Source: Myxococcales bacterium (GTDB lineage Bacteria > Myxococcota > Myxococcia > Myxococcales > Myxococcaceae). Taken from it: DNA of 64,000 bases. The stretch is taken from the NCBI GenBank assembly GCA_016191815.1, contig JACPVI010000006.1:62001-126000 (forward strand), given 5' to 3'. Under the pieces are notes generated by a model. The model ran no database searches and had not been told where the DNA came from. It saw only the letters and a list, made by a program, of their open reading frames with translations. Made by a program: the position numbers and the translations under genes. Shown piece after piece: positions 18,016 to 26,424 of the stretch. Position 1 is the stretch's first letter. Each line of letters starts with the position of its first letter.

Positions 18016-18991
18016 TGCTCTGCTGTGCCGCGGGCCGAGCCACCGCGTTCGCCGCCGCCACGTTCAGCGCCACCCCGAGGAAGATGGCCACCGTAGTCCC
18101 CACCGCCGCGACGCCCAGGAAGGGGGTGCCGGCCAGCGAATGGCCCACGGTGCACCCGACTGCCAGCGAGGAGCCGGCACCTAGCCCCAGGCCTCCCAAG
18201 AGCCGCTTGAGCAGCACCCCGCGAGCAGGCATGTCCAGCTTGACCTTCTTGCCCGCGGCGATCAGCGCGCCGGCCGGCACGCCCAGCGCCATCAGCGACT
18301 CCCAAAAGCGAAACCCTCCGCTATCGGCCCAGGCGAGCCGGGTGATGTCCACCGTGCCCGGCACTACCGACAGTCCGTAGCCGGTCTCGAGCAGCGCGGC
18401 CAGCCCCCAGGTCGCGCTGGAAAGCGCTCCGAGGAGCAGCCCGGTCCGCTTCCAGGTCCACTCGCCGGCAGTGGTGGTCTTCGTCCGCCACAGGAGCAAG
18501 AGACCACCGACGCCGATCGGCGCGGTGACCGCCCACAGCCACGGGCCGAGCTCCGACAGCCCGACTCCGGAGATGCCCACCCCCACCGCCTGGATCGCTC
18601 TCCGGATGGAGGCGAGCGGCCCGATCTCGAAGGCCGTGGCGCCCGCCGCCATCCCCGCCACCGCCACCAGGGCGCCCAGGCTGCCTCCGCCGGTCTTCGC
18701 CAACACCGAGGCGGCGCAGCCGCCCGCCCACCACATGGAGAAGCCGAACAGCACGCCCCCGAGCAGCACCCCGAGCGGGAAGAAGCTGGGCATGCTCAAA
18801 GGCCCAAGGAGCAGGATCGCCGGGGCGAGCGCCATCTGGAGGGCGATCGCCACCCCCAGGGCCTTCACCTTGGTCAGGTCTCGCTTTGTGACCACAAAGC
18901 GGAAGCCGGAGTTGAGTCAGAAGGCTCCGCGATGCGCGATGTAGCCGTAGGCGGCTCCCACGGCGAGGCCGGCTAGCGCGACGATTGCCAT
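18005..18991 (-). CDS. YeeE/YedE-family sulfur transporter with in-frame UGA (candidate selenoprotein)
   Basis: From the ATG at 18991 (behind AGGGAG) the frame runs 24 codons to a TGA at 18917-18919 and then stays open to 18005, giving 328 residues if UGA is read. The joined protein is a normal YeeE/YedE (TsuA-type) thiosulfate or sulfur-compound transporter. Its N-terminus MAIVALAGLAVG...IAHRGAF is followed by the UGA, then LNSGFRF, matching the family motif 'RGxFCxxxxFR' in which UGA occupies the Cys. The other family cysteines are present (WWAGGC92 and AVGC280TVGH), as are many transmembrane helices. A SECIS-like hairpin follows 15 bases after the UGA. Annotation that ignores this would start at the GTG at 18895 and lose the first helix. 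The alternative is a nonsense mutation. Confidence 0.8.
18882..18901 (-). promoter_or_regulatory. candidate bacterial SECIS hairpin
   Basis: Reading the minus strand, CGCTTTGTG and CACAAAGCG are adjacent perfect complements. In practice this gives at least a seven-pair stem (CGCTTTG/CAAAGCG) with the loop UGGUCA. It starts 15 bases after the UGA, so the apical loop is about 22 bases downstream, within the range of known bacterial SECIS elements, and the loop carries GGU as in E. coli fdhF. The stem needs the codons TTT and ACA, which are unusual in this GC-rich genome, suggesting selection on RNA structure. Confidence 0.7.
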
Positions 18992-19017
18992 TGAGGGTTC
19001 TCCCTGGGGGCGCCCGA

Positions 19018-19046
19018 AGTACAGGGCACCCACCGGCGGCGGTCAA
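19018..19046 (-). promoter_or_regulatory. promoter upstream of the UGA-containing transporter
   Basis: On the minus strand TTGACC (19041-19046) and TGTACT (19018-19023) are spaced by 17 bases, and the ATG at 18991 with its ribosome-binding site follows 26 bases later. This supports translation starting upstream of the UGA. Confidence 0.5.
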
Positions 19047-19061
19047 GCACTCTCGGCGTCG

Positions 19062-19574
19062 CTACCGCTCCAGGTGATCGATCTCCGCCGCCGCCTTGGC
19101 GGCCTCCGGAGAGCGGCCGAAGACGAACTCCACCAGCGGTGTACCCCGGCCTTCGATCTCCTCCGCCGAGAGCTGAAGCACCGGAGTCACCAGGATGGTG
19201 GTGTCCACCTGGCCCTCGCTCACCACCGCCTTGGCCCAGGCATCGCTGGGGCGCTTGGACACCAAGGTGAGCACGCGCGAGCCCTCGTCCCCAGCCAAAG
19301 AGAGGGAGACTCCCTTCGCGCGGCCGAAGCGCTCACGGTAGAAGCGCTCCACCGCCCGGAACGAGAGGGGCAGCCGGTAGCTCTTCTTGCCCTCGGCGGG
19401 CGCGAGCGGCTTGCCGTCCAGGGAGGGGATGGGAAAAGGTGCGCGAGGCTTGGCTCTTTGGGCCTCCGCGGAGGTACCCTGGGGGGGCGATGGGGCAGGG
19501 CCGTCGGGCCCGGCGGCCATCGCAGGGGCCGAAGACAGAAGGAGCAACGCGAGTAGACCGTTCGTTCGCAGCAT
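19062..19574 (-). CDS. exported hypothetical protein
   Basis: The 170-residue protein has a clear Sec signal peptide (LLALLLLSSAPAMA-A). A Pro-rich stretch of about 35 residues follows, then one small alpha/beta domain including SYRLPLSFRAVERFYRERFG, RVLTLVSKRPSDAW and TTILVTPVLQL. No family was recognised. It is divergent from the Memo-family gene, with only 24 bases between start codons. It probably acts in the periplasm. Confidence 0.75.
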   Translation of the reverse strand: MLRTNGLLALLLLSSAPAMAAGPDGPAPSPPQGTSAEAQRAKPRAPFPIPSLDGKPLAPAEGKKSYRLPLSFRAVERFYRERFGRAKGVSLSLAGDEGSRVLTLVSKRPSDAWAKAVVSEGQVDTTILVTPVLQLSAEEIEGRGTPLVEFVFGRSPEAAKAAAEIDHLER

Positions 19575-19598
19575 GAAGCTCTCTCCGCGGGCAAGGCG

Positions 19599-20405
19599 AT
19601 GACCGCCGTTCGGCCTCCAGCCGTAGCCGGGACATTCTACCCCGGCGAGCCGTCGCGCTTGGCGGCGCTGGTGGAGGAGCTGACCTTTGCCGCCGGCCCA
19701 CCGAGAGATGGCCCGCTGCGGGCGCTCATCGTCCCGCACGCCGGCTACCTGTACTCCGGGCCGGTGGCCGCCACCGCCTATGCGCAACTTCGGCCGCACA
19801 CCAGCCGCTTCCGCCGGGTGGTGCTGCTCGGGCCCTCACACTTCGTGCCGGTTCGCGGGTTCGCGCTTCCCGAAGCGGAGGCGCTCTCCACTCCGCTGGG
19901 GACGGTGCCGATAGATGGAGAAGGCGCCTCCACCGCCGCGCGCTTCCAGGAGGTGGCGGTGAGCGCTCCCGCCCACGCGAGGGAGCACTCCCTGGAGGTC
20001 CAGATGCCCTTCCTCCAGCGACTGTTGCCGAGCTTCTCCTGCTTGCCGCTGGCGGTGGGCCGCGCCGAGCCGGAGTTGGTGGCGGACGTGCTCGAGGCCC
20101 TCTGGGGGGGAGGCGACACCCTGGTGCTGATCAGCACCGACCTCTCGCACTACCTGCCCTACGAGGAGGCGAAGCGGGTGGATTTGGGCACCGCGGGGCG
20201 AATCCTCCGCCTGGAGGCGACCGTCTCGCCCGAGGAGGCCTGTGGGGCCGCGCCGCTCAACGGGCTGTTGTTGGCGGCGCGCCGGCTCGGGCTCAAACCT
20301 TCGCAGCTCGATCTCAGGAGCTCCGGCGACACCGCGGGCGACCGCCGGCAGGTGGTCGGCTACGGCGCCTTCGCCCTCTACGAGCCCCGAGGAGGCGCAC
20401 CATGA
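19599..20405 (+). CDS. amrB: AmmeMemoRadiSam system protein B (MEMO1 family)
   Basis: This 268-residue member of the Memo family has the landmark residues AVAGTFYPG, the metal-site His in IVPHAGYLYSGPVAATAY, LGPSHFVP, then EHSLEVQMPFLQ and LISTDLSHY. Memo proteins share a fold with extradiol dioxygenases. Their bacterial role is unknown, but they co-occur with AMMECR1 and a radical SAM enzyme exactly as here. The stop overlaps the next gene (ATGA). Confidence 0.95.
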   Translation: MTAVRPPAVAGTFYPGEPSRLAALVEELTFAAGPPRDGPLRALIVPHAGYLYSGPVAATAYAQLRPHTSRFRRVVLLGPSHFVPVRGFALPEAEALSTPLGTVPIDGEGASTAARFQEVAVSAPAHAREHSLEVQMPFLQRLLPSFSCLPLAVGRAEPELVADVLEALWGGGDTLVLISTDLSHYLPYEEAKRVDLGTAGRILRLEATVSPEEACGAAPLNGLLLAARRLGLKPSQLDLRSSGDTAGDRRQVVGYGAFALYEPRGGAP

Positions 20406-21013
20406 GCACCGCCACAGCCGCCGAGCCATCCCCTCGCGGCTGGCCGACCGAGAAAGGGCCGCTGCTCCTCGCGTTGGCCAGGGCCTCGCTCGCCCACTCG
20501 CTCGGGGGGCCGTCGTTCGACCCGCCGGACGTGGGCTGGCTCGGGGAGCCAGGCGCCTGCTTCGTCACCCTCACCCAGGAAGGGACGCTGCGGGGCTGCA
20601 TCGGGAGCATCGAGGCGCGCAGGCCGCTCAGGGAAGACGTGCTGGAGAACGCCCGGGGGGCGGCCTTCCACGACCCTCGGTTTCCGCCCTTGCTCGCGGT
20701 CGAGCTGCCGCAGACGCGCATCGAGGTGTCGCTGCTCTCGCCGCTGGAGCAGCTTACGGTGGAGAGCGAGGAGGAGGCGCTGCGGAAGCTCCGGCCCGGC
20801 ATCGATGGCGTCTTCCTGGAGTGGGGATTCCGCCGCGGGGTGTTCATCCCCCAGATGTGGCAGAAGCTTCCCGACCCCAAGCGCTTCCTCGAGTGTCTCA
20901 AGGAGAAGGCGGGCCTTCCCCTTTTGGCCTGGCTGCCGGGGACGAAGGTCTCCCGGTTCACCGCCCAGTGCTGGGAGGAGCCCGAGCCGAGCGAGGAGGG
21001 AGCCAGGGCGTGA
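20402..21013 (+). CDS. amrA: AmmeMemoRadiSam system protein A (AMMECR1 domain)
   Basis: The 203-residue AMMECR1-domain protein contains the conserved core FVTLTQEGTLRGCIGSIEARRPL, then FHDPRFPPL, SLLSPLEQL and VFLEWGFRRGVFIPQMW. The Cys of RGCIGS is the family's invariant cysteine. It overlaps its neighbours by four bases on both sides (ATGA and GTGA), which points to tightly coupled synthesis of all three proteins. Confidence 0.95.
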   Translation: MSTATAAEPSPRGWPTEKGPLLLALARASLAHSLGGPSFDPPDVGWLGEPGACFVTLTQEGTLRGCIGSIEARRPLREDVLENARGAAFHDPRFPPLLAVELPQTRIEVSLLSPLEQLTVESEEEALRKLRPGIDGVFLEWGFRRGVFIPQMWQKLPDPKRFLECLKEKAGLPLLAWLPGTKVSRFTAQCWEEPEPSEEGARA

Positions 21014-22080
21014 GGGAGGGCGCTCGAGCCCGCTACTGGCAAAAGCTAGAAGACGGCCGCATCCAGTGCGACCTCTGCCCGCGCGAGTGCAAGCTCCACG
21101 ACGGGCAGCGGGCTTTCTGCTTCGTCCGCCAGCGGGTGGGCGAGGAGCTGCGGCTCACCACGCACGGGCGCTCGTCGGGCTTCTGCGTGGACCCGATCGA
21201 GAAGAAGCCGTTGAACCAGTTCTTCCCCGGCTCGAGCGTGCTCTCGTTCGGGACGGCGGGCTGCAACCTGGGGTGCCGCTTCTGCCAGAACTGGGACATC
21301 TCCAAGGCGCGGGAGAACGACGCCCTGGCGGACGCGGCCTCGCCGGAGGAGATCGCCTCCCGAGCCGCGGAGCTGGGCTGCAAGAGCGTCGCTTTCACCT
21401 ACAACGATCCGGTGGTGTTCCTGGAATACGCGCTGGAGGTGGCGCAGGCGTGCCGGGAGCGCGGGGTGAAGACGGTGGCGGTCACGGCGGGGTACATCCA
21501 CGAACAGCCGCGGCGGGAGCTGTTCGGGAAGATGGACGCGGCCAACGTGGACCTCAAGGCGTTCACCGATCATTTCTACCGGAGGTTGGCCTTCGCCTCG
21601 CTCGCCCCGGTGCTGGAGACGCTCGAGTACGTGGCGAGGGAGACCAAGGTGTGGATGGAGATCACCACCCTGCTCATTCCCGGCCTAAACGACTCGGACG
21701 AGGAGGTGACGAAGCTCTCCGAGTGGCTGGTGGAGCACGTGGGGGCGGAGGTGCCGCTGCACCTGAGCGCCTTCCACCCGGCGTTCAAGCTTTTGGAGGT
21801 GCCGCCGACTCCGCCGGCCACCCTGCGCCGGGCGCGGGAGCTGGCGCGGAGGGCTGGGCTTCGCTTCGTCTACACCGGGAACGTCCACGACGCCGAGGGA
21901 GACACCACCTTTTGCCCGAGCTGCACATCGGTGCTCATCCGCCGCGACTGGTACGAGCTGTTGGCCTACCAGCTCACGGCCGACGGTCGCTGTCCCGACT
22001 GCGGAGTCCGGGTTCCCGGCCACTACGACCCGGCGCCGGGCAGGTTCGGGCGGAGGCGCATTCCGCTCTCGTTCACCTGA
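21010..22080 (+). CDS. amrS: AmmeMemoRadiSam system radical SAM enzyme
   Basis: The 356-residue protein starts at a GTG overlapping the previous stop. It has an N-terminal Cys motif (CDLCPREC), the radical SAM cluster motif CNLGCRFCQNW, EITTLLIPGLND, and two C-terminal CxxC pairs (CPSC, CPDC), as in AmrS. It is related to pyruvate formate-lyase activating enzymes and presumably generates a 5'-deoxyadenosyl radical, but its substrate is unknown. The three-gene set is complete here. Confidence 0.95.
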   Translation: MREGARARYWQKLEDGRIQCDLCPRECKLHDGQRAFCFVRQRVGEELRLTTHGRSSGFCVDPIEKKPLNQFFPGSSVLSFGTAGCNLGCRFCQNWDISKARENDALADAASPEEIASRAAELGCKSVAFTYNDPVVFLEYALEVAQACRERGVKTVAVTAGYIHEQPRRELFGKMDAANVDLKAFTDHFYRRLAFASLAPVLETLEYVARETKVWMEITTLLIPGLNDSDEEVTKLSEWLVEHVGAEVPLHLSAFHPAFKLLEVPPTPPATLRRARELARRAGLRFVYTGNVHDAEGDTTFCPSCTSVLIRRDWYELLAYQLTADGRCPDCGVRVPGHYDPAPGRFGRRRIPLSFT

Positions 22081-22110
22081 CCGCCAAACGGGATCGCCGG
22101 TCCCGGCGGC

Positions 22111-22563
22111 TCACTCTGCCACTCTGAGCGCGGTGGTCCTTCCGGGCTTGATGTTCACCTGCCGCTCCACTCGCATCCCGCTGCTCTTGAGCACGATCAC
22201 CACGGTGTTGTGGCCGTCCACCAGCATGCGGATCTTGTCGCCGTAGGTGGTGGCGTCGTTGACGCCGCGCACGCCGGTGTCGGGCCAGTGCCCGTTGTCG
22301 TTGATCTCGAAGCCCACCATCTGCCGCAGCACCTCCCCGACGCTGCGGTAGCCCATGCTGAGAATCTCTTCCCGCGTCACCACCGAGACGATGGAGGGAA
22401 CCTCATCGACTCTCTGGGGAATCTGGGTGGCGGCGACGACGACCTCTTCGACCTCCTCGGCTCCGGCGTCACTGGACACTCCGGCATCCGGGCTTGCCGC
22501 CGGGAGGGCTTCGGCCACGGACGCGCTGGATGCGGCCAGGAACCAGAGCAGCGTGGCTTTCAC
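22111..22563 (-). pseudogene. truncated TonB-dependent receptor plug fused to a PEGA-like end
   Basis: This 150-codon frame starts at GTG 22563 with a signal peptide. Residues 35-115 are a clear TonB-receptor plug: EEVVVAATQIPQRVDEVPS, VTREEILSMGYRSVGEVLRQ, DTGVRGVND and IRMLVDGHN. Instead of continuing into a beta-barrel of several hundred residues, the protein switches to TVVIVLKSSGMRVERQVNIKPG and stops, an ending that looks like the last strands of a PEGA or other Ig-like domain. It cannot be a functional receptor. It is either a deletion-fusion remnant or a small new periplasmic protein. Confidence 0.65.
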
Positions 22564-22661
22564 GGGCCCCCCGAGGAACGGAAGCGATGATGGCCGCCGC
22601 CGGCCTCGAATGCTACTCCGCGAATGCAGCAGAGGCGAAAAGCGCCAGCTCTGGGTCCACG

Positions 22662-23261
22662 TCAGTTGGAGGCCAAGGCCAGGACCTTCTCGAGCCTGCT
22701 TGCCACCTCGTGGTCGAGAATCTCGGCGGCGAGGGCACGCGCTTCCGCTTCAATTGCTGCCCGATTCATGCGGCCCCCCAGAGTGCGCAGGACCGACGCG
22801 GCGTCTTCGAGGTCTCGCTCCCGCGTGGAGAGCACTTTGAACAGGACGAAGTCCTCCGGCGCCAGCACCCGAATGACTTGGCCGCGGATCTCGCCGCGGA
22901 CGGCGCGTTCGATCGCCCTGCGCGCAAACCGGGCCGATCGCGGTTCGACCAGGTCGGCCATGTTGAGGCCAGTGTGCTGGCTCCCGCCGAGAAGTGTCAC
23001 TCGGGTGATCAGCAGACCCCCGAAACGGGTACGGTCAAACGCCAACGAGACCTCGAGGCCGGCATTCTCGAGCGCCCCCACTGCGGCTCCGGTGGAGGTG
23101 CCGGCGATCGCCAGATCGGCGTCCTTGGTTTCACGAGGTTCACCGTAGGCGGCGAGGGCGAGGCCCCCGTAGGCCGCCGCCTCGATCCCCGCGGTGTCCA
23201 GCGCGCTAGCGACCGCAAGGAGGGCTGCCGTCGGGTCGTTCAGGTCCACTGGGGGACTCAT
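22662..23261 (-). CDS. nucleotidyltransferase-fold protein (AbiEii-like)
   Basis: The ATG at 23261 gives 199 residues. YGGLALAAYGEPRETKDADLAI is the polymerase-beta-type nucleotidyltransferase motif (GG-x6-G...DxD-like), followed by an alpha/beta core and a helical tail. DUF1814/AbiEii-type enzymes with this pattern act as toxins or abortive-infection factors that modify tRNA or proteins. A small gene overlaps its 5' end, suggesting a two-gene unit. I am confident of the fold, not of the role. Confidence 0.7.
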   Translation of the reverse strand: MSPPVDLNDPTAALLAVASALDTAGIEAAAYGGLALAAYGEPRETKDADLAIAGTSTGAAVGALENAGLEVSLAFDRTRFGGLLITRVTLLGGSQHTGLNMADLVEPRSARFARRAIERAVRGEIRGQVIRVLAPEDFVLFKVLSTRERDLEDAASVLRTLGGRMNRAAIEAEARALAAEILDHEVASRLEKVLALASN

Positions 23262-23391
23262 CGCGGGGTGGCCTCGATTCGACGAGCTTCGGGCCGAGTT
23301 GCTGCCACTCGAGGGTCGCGCGCCTGAGTGCCAAGCGAGCACGGTCGGCGTCGGCCAGCCGCCTCTTCAGCTCTTCCGGGCTCATCAGCAT
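23206..23391 (-). CDS. small helical protein overlapping the nucleotidyltransferase gene
   Basis: This 61-codon frame begins MLMSPEELKRRLADADRARLA, a charged amphipathic helix, and overlaps the nucleotidyltransferase gene by 56 bases in another frame. The C-terminal 20 residues, inside the overlap, are low-complexity and Pro-rich. The first 45 residues look coding. It could be the partner (antidote or regulator) of the downstream enzyme. There is no clear ribosome-binding site. Confidence 0.45.
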   Translation of the reverse strand: MLMSPEELKRRLADADRARLALRRATLEWQQLGPKLVESRPPRDESPSGPERPDGSPPCGR

Positions 23392-23481
23392 GCAAGTAAT
23401 CTTATGTGCGTAGGCCTCTGCCTGGAAGCCGCCAGGGAGGTCATGCCCATCGGGCGGGGTCGGTGAGCGGCCGGAGTCGCG

Positions 23482-26424
23482 CTACTGGAGCACCTGGAAG
23501 TGCACCGTCTCCACGAAGCTCTGGTAGAGGCGGTTGCCGGCCTTGTCCTCGAGCACCAGCTCCTGCAAGCCCCAGGTCCCCGGCGCGGAGCCGACCGGGA
23601 GCACCACCACGATCTCGTACTCCGCCCACGCAGTCGGGTCGCCGGCGAAGAACCTCGAGTAGAAGTTGGGGTGGTAGTGGTACTGGAAGTGGGAGATGCC
23701 CTGCGGATCCAACAGCCGGTAGGTCACCGTCCCCAGCCCGGACTTGTCGTCTCTCGCCTGGTATTCGATGTTCACCACCGTCTCTCCGTTGGGAGCCTGC
23801 GGCTGAGTGGGGGTCGCGGAGATGAGAATTCTGTGCAGGCCCCGCCCAGGGTCGTCGTTCAATGAGAGCTCCGGAGGGACGGTGTCAGGATTCGGGGTGG
23901 TGATCGTCAAGGTCTGGAGCGGCTGGTGGTTCGGCGACGCGGAGAAGTACTGCCCGCCGATGTTCCCCGCCTCGTCCCGCATCGAGAGGTAGGGCAGCGA
24001 GTACACCCCGGAGCGGTTGAACTCGGTGATGATGAACTCCACTGTCGCCACCGAGCTGGCCGGGTCGAACGCCCCGTACGACTGGAGCGCGTAGGACGGC
24101 TCGGTGATGTTGGTGAGCGCTGCATAGGTGGGGGCGAAGGAAGCCATCAGCCGGTCCTCGTCCACCAGCCAGGTCGCCCGGACCCGCTGCACGGCGTGCG
24201 AGATTCCGTTCTCGGTGAGCGCGTCGTCGAACAGTGAGAGCCTGAGCGAGCCGTTCACGTACTTGGGCTTCACCACGTCCTCCAGCGGGTTGTCGATGTA
24301 CAGCTCCCAGCCGAAGTCGTTCATCCCCTCGAAGCGCTGGTTGCCCACCGCGTCGGTGACTACGATCTGATCCGTGTACCAGTAGCCCGCCTTGCCGTGC
24401 TTGCTGATCCCGAACTGGCCGCGAAGCACCGAGCCGTCCGAGTTGACGGGCGAAAGGTAGACGTCCACGTAGGTGCCGATCTCGCTCGCCACCCGAAGGT
24501 AGGCGATCGACGCGCCCTGGAAGCTCCCCTCGGCGTGCAGCTCGATTTCCAGCGTGACCAGCTTGTCCTCCGAAGGCGCGCCCGCCACCGAGATGTCCAG
24601 CCGCGAGATCTTCCCCGGGTAGACGTAGTCCGGGTACAGGTTCAGCACGGTGAAGGTGAGGTCCGCACGGATGCGGGAGACGTAGCGGTAGCCCTGCATC
24701 ACCCGGTCCCGGATGAACTCGAACTTCGGCAGCGAGCGGGACCGGAGGGCATCTGGGTTCAGCACGTAGAAGGACAGCGACTCCGCCATGTCCTCGTCCG
24801 GGCTCTTCTTGTGCGCGTAGGCGGTGACGAATCCAGTGTTGTCGGTGGTGGACCAGCCGTCGGGGTCATTGGGGTCGGGAGCCCATCCGCCGAGGCTGGT
24901 CCAGTCGCTCCGAAGCTGCTGCGAGAAGACGTAGGCCCAGAGGAAGTGCGCCTTCTCGTGGAGGATCAGCCGGTGCATGTGATCGGGATCGGTGGTGAAG
25001 GCCGAGTCCATGAGCTCGATGTAGCTGCCCTCGGGGAACAGCGCGGGGAGCGCCCACGCCACCGCCGGCGCCTGGTAGCGCGGGTGAGGCATTCCGTCCT
25101 TGCGGCGCGCGAGGTACTTGAGCCCCGGCACTGCGTGGTAGCCCTGGGGCATCTCCTCGAACATGTTGATCAGCTCCACCAGCTCCGCTGGGTGGAACGT
25201 CTGGAAGCTCTCCGCGTCCTCGCCGGTGGTCTGCCGGGTGAGCGCCGCGTAGTCCGGGACGGCGGTGGTGCAGCCGAACCGCTCGGAGAGGATTCGCTCC
25301 ACCGCCGCGGCGTCTGTGCCGTCGGAGGTCACGAACCGCACCAGCGCGTGATGCAGCCGCTTGGAGAAGAAGGTGCCTCGCACTCCGTCGAGCAGCACCA
25401 ACTTGGGCGCGGCGTAGACGAACGCCTCCTCCGAAATCACCACCGTGTGGCCGGCGGTGCTCCTGCTGATGGTGACGTCATCGGCGAGCGAGCGGGTGGT
25501 CAACGTCCACTGCGAGGGAATCAGATACTGGGCGGCCTCGGCGGCGCGCCTCGCCTGCGGGATGAGCTTCATCGTCTGGAGCAGCCGGTAGGCGTGCTCC
25601 GCGCTCCAAGGCCGGTCGTCGTCGCTCAAGATGATGTTGTAGTCGTGCAGGAGCGACTGGGCCGCCGCGAGGTCCGGCGTGTCCACCCGCTCTTCCAGGA
25701 ACTCAATCGCCGGAGGCTGGTTGACGTAGGCGGACTGCTGGTGGCCCGCCCGGCTGGCGTCCTCCTCCCAGTGGTAGGAGAAGCCCTCGCCAAAGAGCGC
25801 GGAGGTGACCAGGCGAATCGGCGCTGGCGTGGAGGCGCCCGGCGCCACGGCGACGACCACCTCCTTCGCCCGTGGCGTGGAGTGACCCGGCGCATCGACC
25901 GAGAGGAAGTACCTCCCCGGCGGGACCGAGTCAAAGCGGAAGCTGCCTCCGGCCGGAACCTCTCTCCGCTCGAGGTAGCCGTCGCTTCCGAGCATCACCG
26001 TGGCCAGGCCGGGGCCGGAGAACCCGCTCAGCGTCCCGGCGATCGCGTCGCCGGAGACTCGAAGCTCGGGGCGCTCGGCACAGGTCGGAGGCGCGCCCTG
26101 GTTGTTCGTGCACTGGAAGTAGCCGTCGAACCCGCATCCGCCGTTGTCGGTGGCGCACTCGTCGATGTCCTCACAGGTCGCAGACGCGGCGGAGCTGCTG
26201 CATCTCCAGAGGTCGGCCGGCCCGCATCCGCCGTTGTCCGTTGCGCACGGGTCCGGGGCCGGCTCCTCGCACGGTCCGCCGTAGGCCAGGCATTTTCGGG
26301 TGGCCGATGGCCGGCCCGCGTCCGGTTTGTCTCCACCTCCGGCTGGCGGCGACTCCTCCCTGGGCAGGCAAGCGCCGATGACGGCGAGGAGAGCTCCCAG
26401 CGGGACTACCGGGCGGGTGGACAT
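23482..26424 (-). CDS. large lipoprotein with HExxH zinc-peptidase motif
   Basis: The ATG at 26424 has GGAGG at good spacing; a frame-open upstream extension is rejected. The 980-residue precursor has a lipoprotein signal (LLAVIGAC) and two Cys-rich EGF-like stretches (ATDNGGCG occurs twice, with DIDEC). A carboxypeptidase-regulatory-like beta-sandwich follows (GSFRFDSVPPGRYFLSVDAPG). A long central domain contains LILHEKAHFLWAY, an HExxH motif at about residues 486-490. C-terminal Ig-like domains follow. This suggests a surface metalloprotease. The third zinc ligand was not identified, so catalysis is inferred. Confidence 0.78.
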   Translation of the reverse strand: MSTRPVVPLGALLAVIGACLPREESPPAGGGDKPDAGRPSATRKCLAYGGPCEEPAPDPCATDNGGCGPADLWRCSSSAASATCEDIDECATDNGGCGFDGYFQCTNNQGAPPTCAERPELRVSGDAIAGTLSGFSGPGLATVMLGSDGYLERREVPAGGSFRFDSVPPGRYFLSVDAPGHSTPRAKEVVVAVAPGASTPAPIRLVTSALFGEGFSYHWEEDASRAGHQQSAYVNQPPAIEFLEERVDTPDLAAAQSLLHDYNIILSDDDRPWSAEHAYRLLQTMKLIPQARRAAEAAQYLIPSQWTLTTRSLADDVTISRSTAGHTVVISEEAFVYAAPKLVLLDGVRGTFFSKRLHHALVRFVTSDGTDAAAVERILSERFGCTTAVPDYAALTRQTTGEDAESFQTFHPAELVELINMFEEMPQGYHAVPGLKYLARRKDGMPHPRYQAPAVAWALPALFPEGSYIELMDSAFTTDPDHMHRLILHEKAHFLWAYVFSQQLRSDWTSLGGWAPDPNDPDGWSTTDNTGFVTAYAHKKSPDEDMAESLSFYVLNPDALRSRSLPKFEFIRDRVMQGYRYVSRIRADLTFTVLNLYPDYVYPGKISRLDISVAGAPSEDKLVTLEIELHAEGSFQGASIAYLRVASEIGTYVDVYLSPVNSDGSVLRGQFGISKHGKAGYWYTDQIVVTDAVGNQRFEGMNDFGWELYIDNPLEDVVKPKYVNGSLRLSLFDDALTENGISHAVQRVRATWLVDEDRLMASFAPTYAALTNITEPSYALQSYGAFDPASSVATVEFIITEFNRSGVYSLPYLSMRDEAGNIGGQYFSASPNHQPLQTLTITTPNPDTVPPELSLNDDPGRGLHRILISATPTQPQAPNGETVVNIEYQARDDKSGLGTVTYRLLDPQGISHFQYHYHPNFYSRFFAGDPTAWAEYEIVVVLPVGSAPGTWGLQELVLEDKAGNRLYQSFVETVHFQVLQ

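Noticed and set aside
18905-18991. A separate 24-codon gene upstream of a shorter YeeE starting at GTG 18895
   Set aside because: The 24 codons supply the missing first helix and the RGxF motif of the YeeE family and are in frame with it, so a single UGA-containing gene explains the data better.
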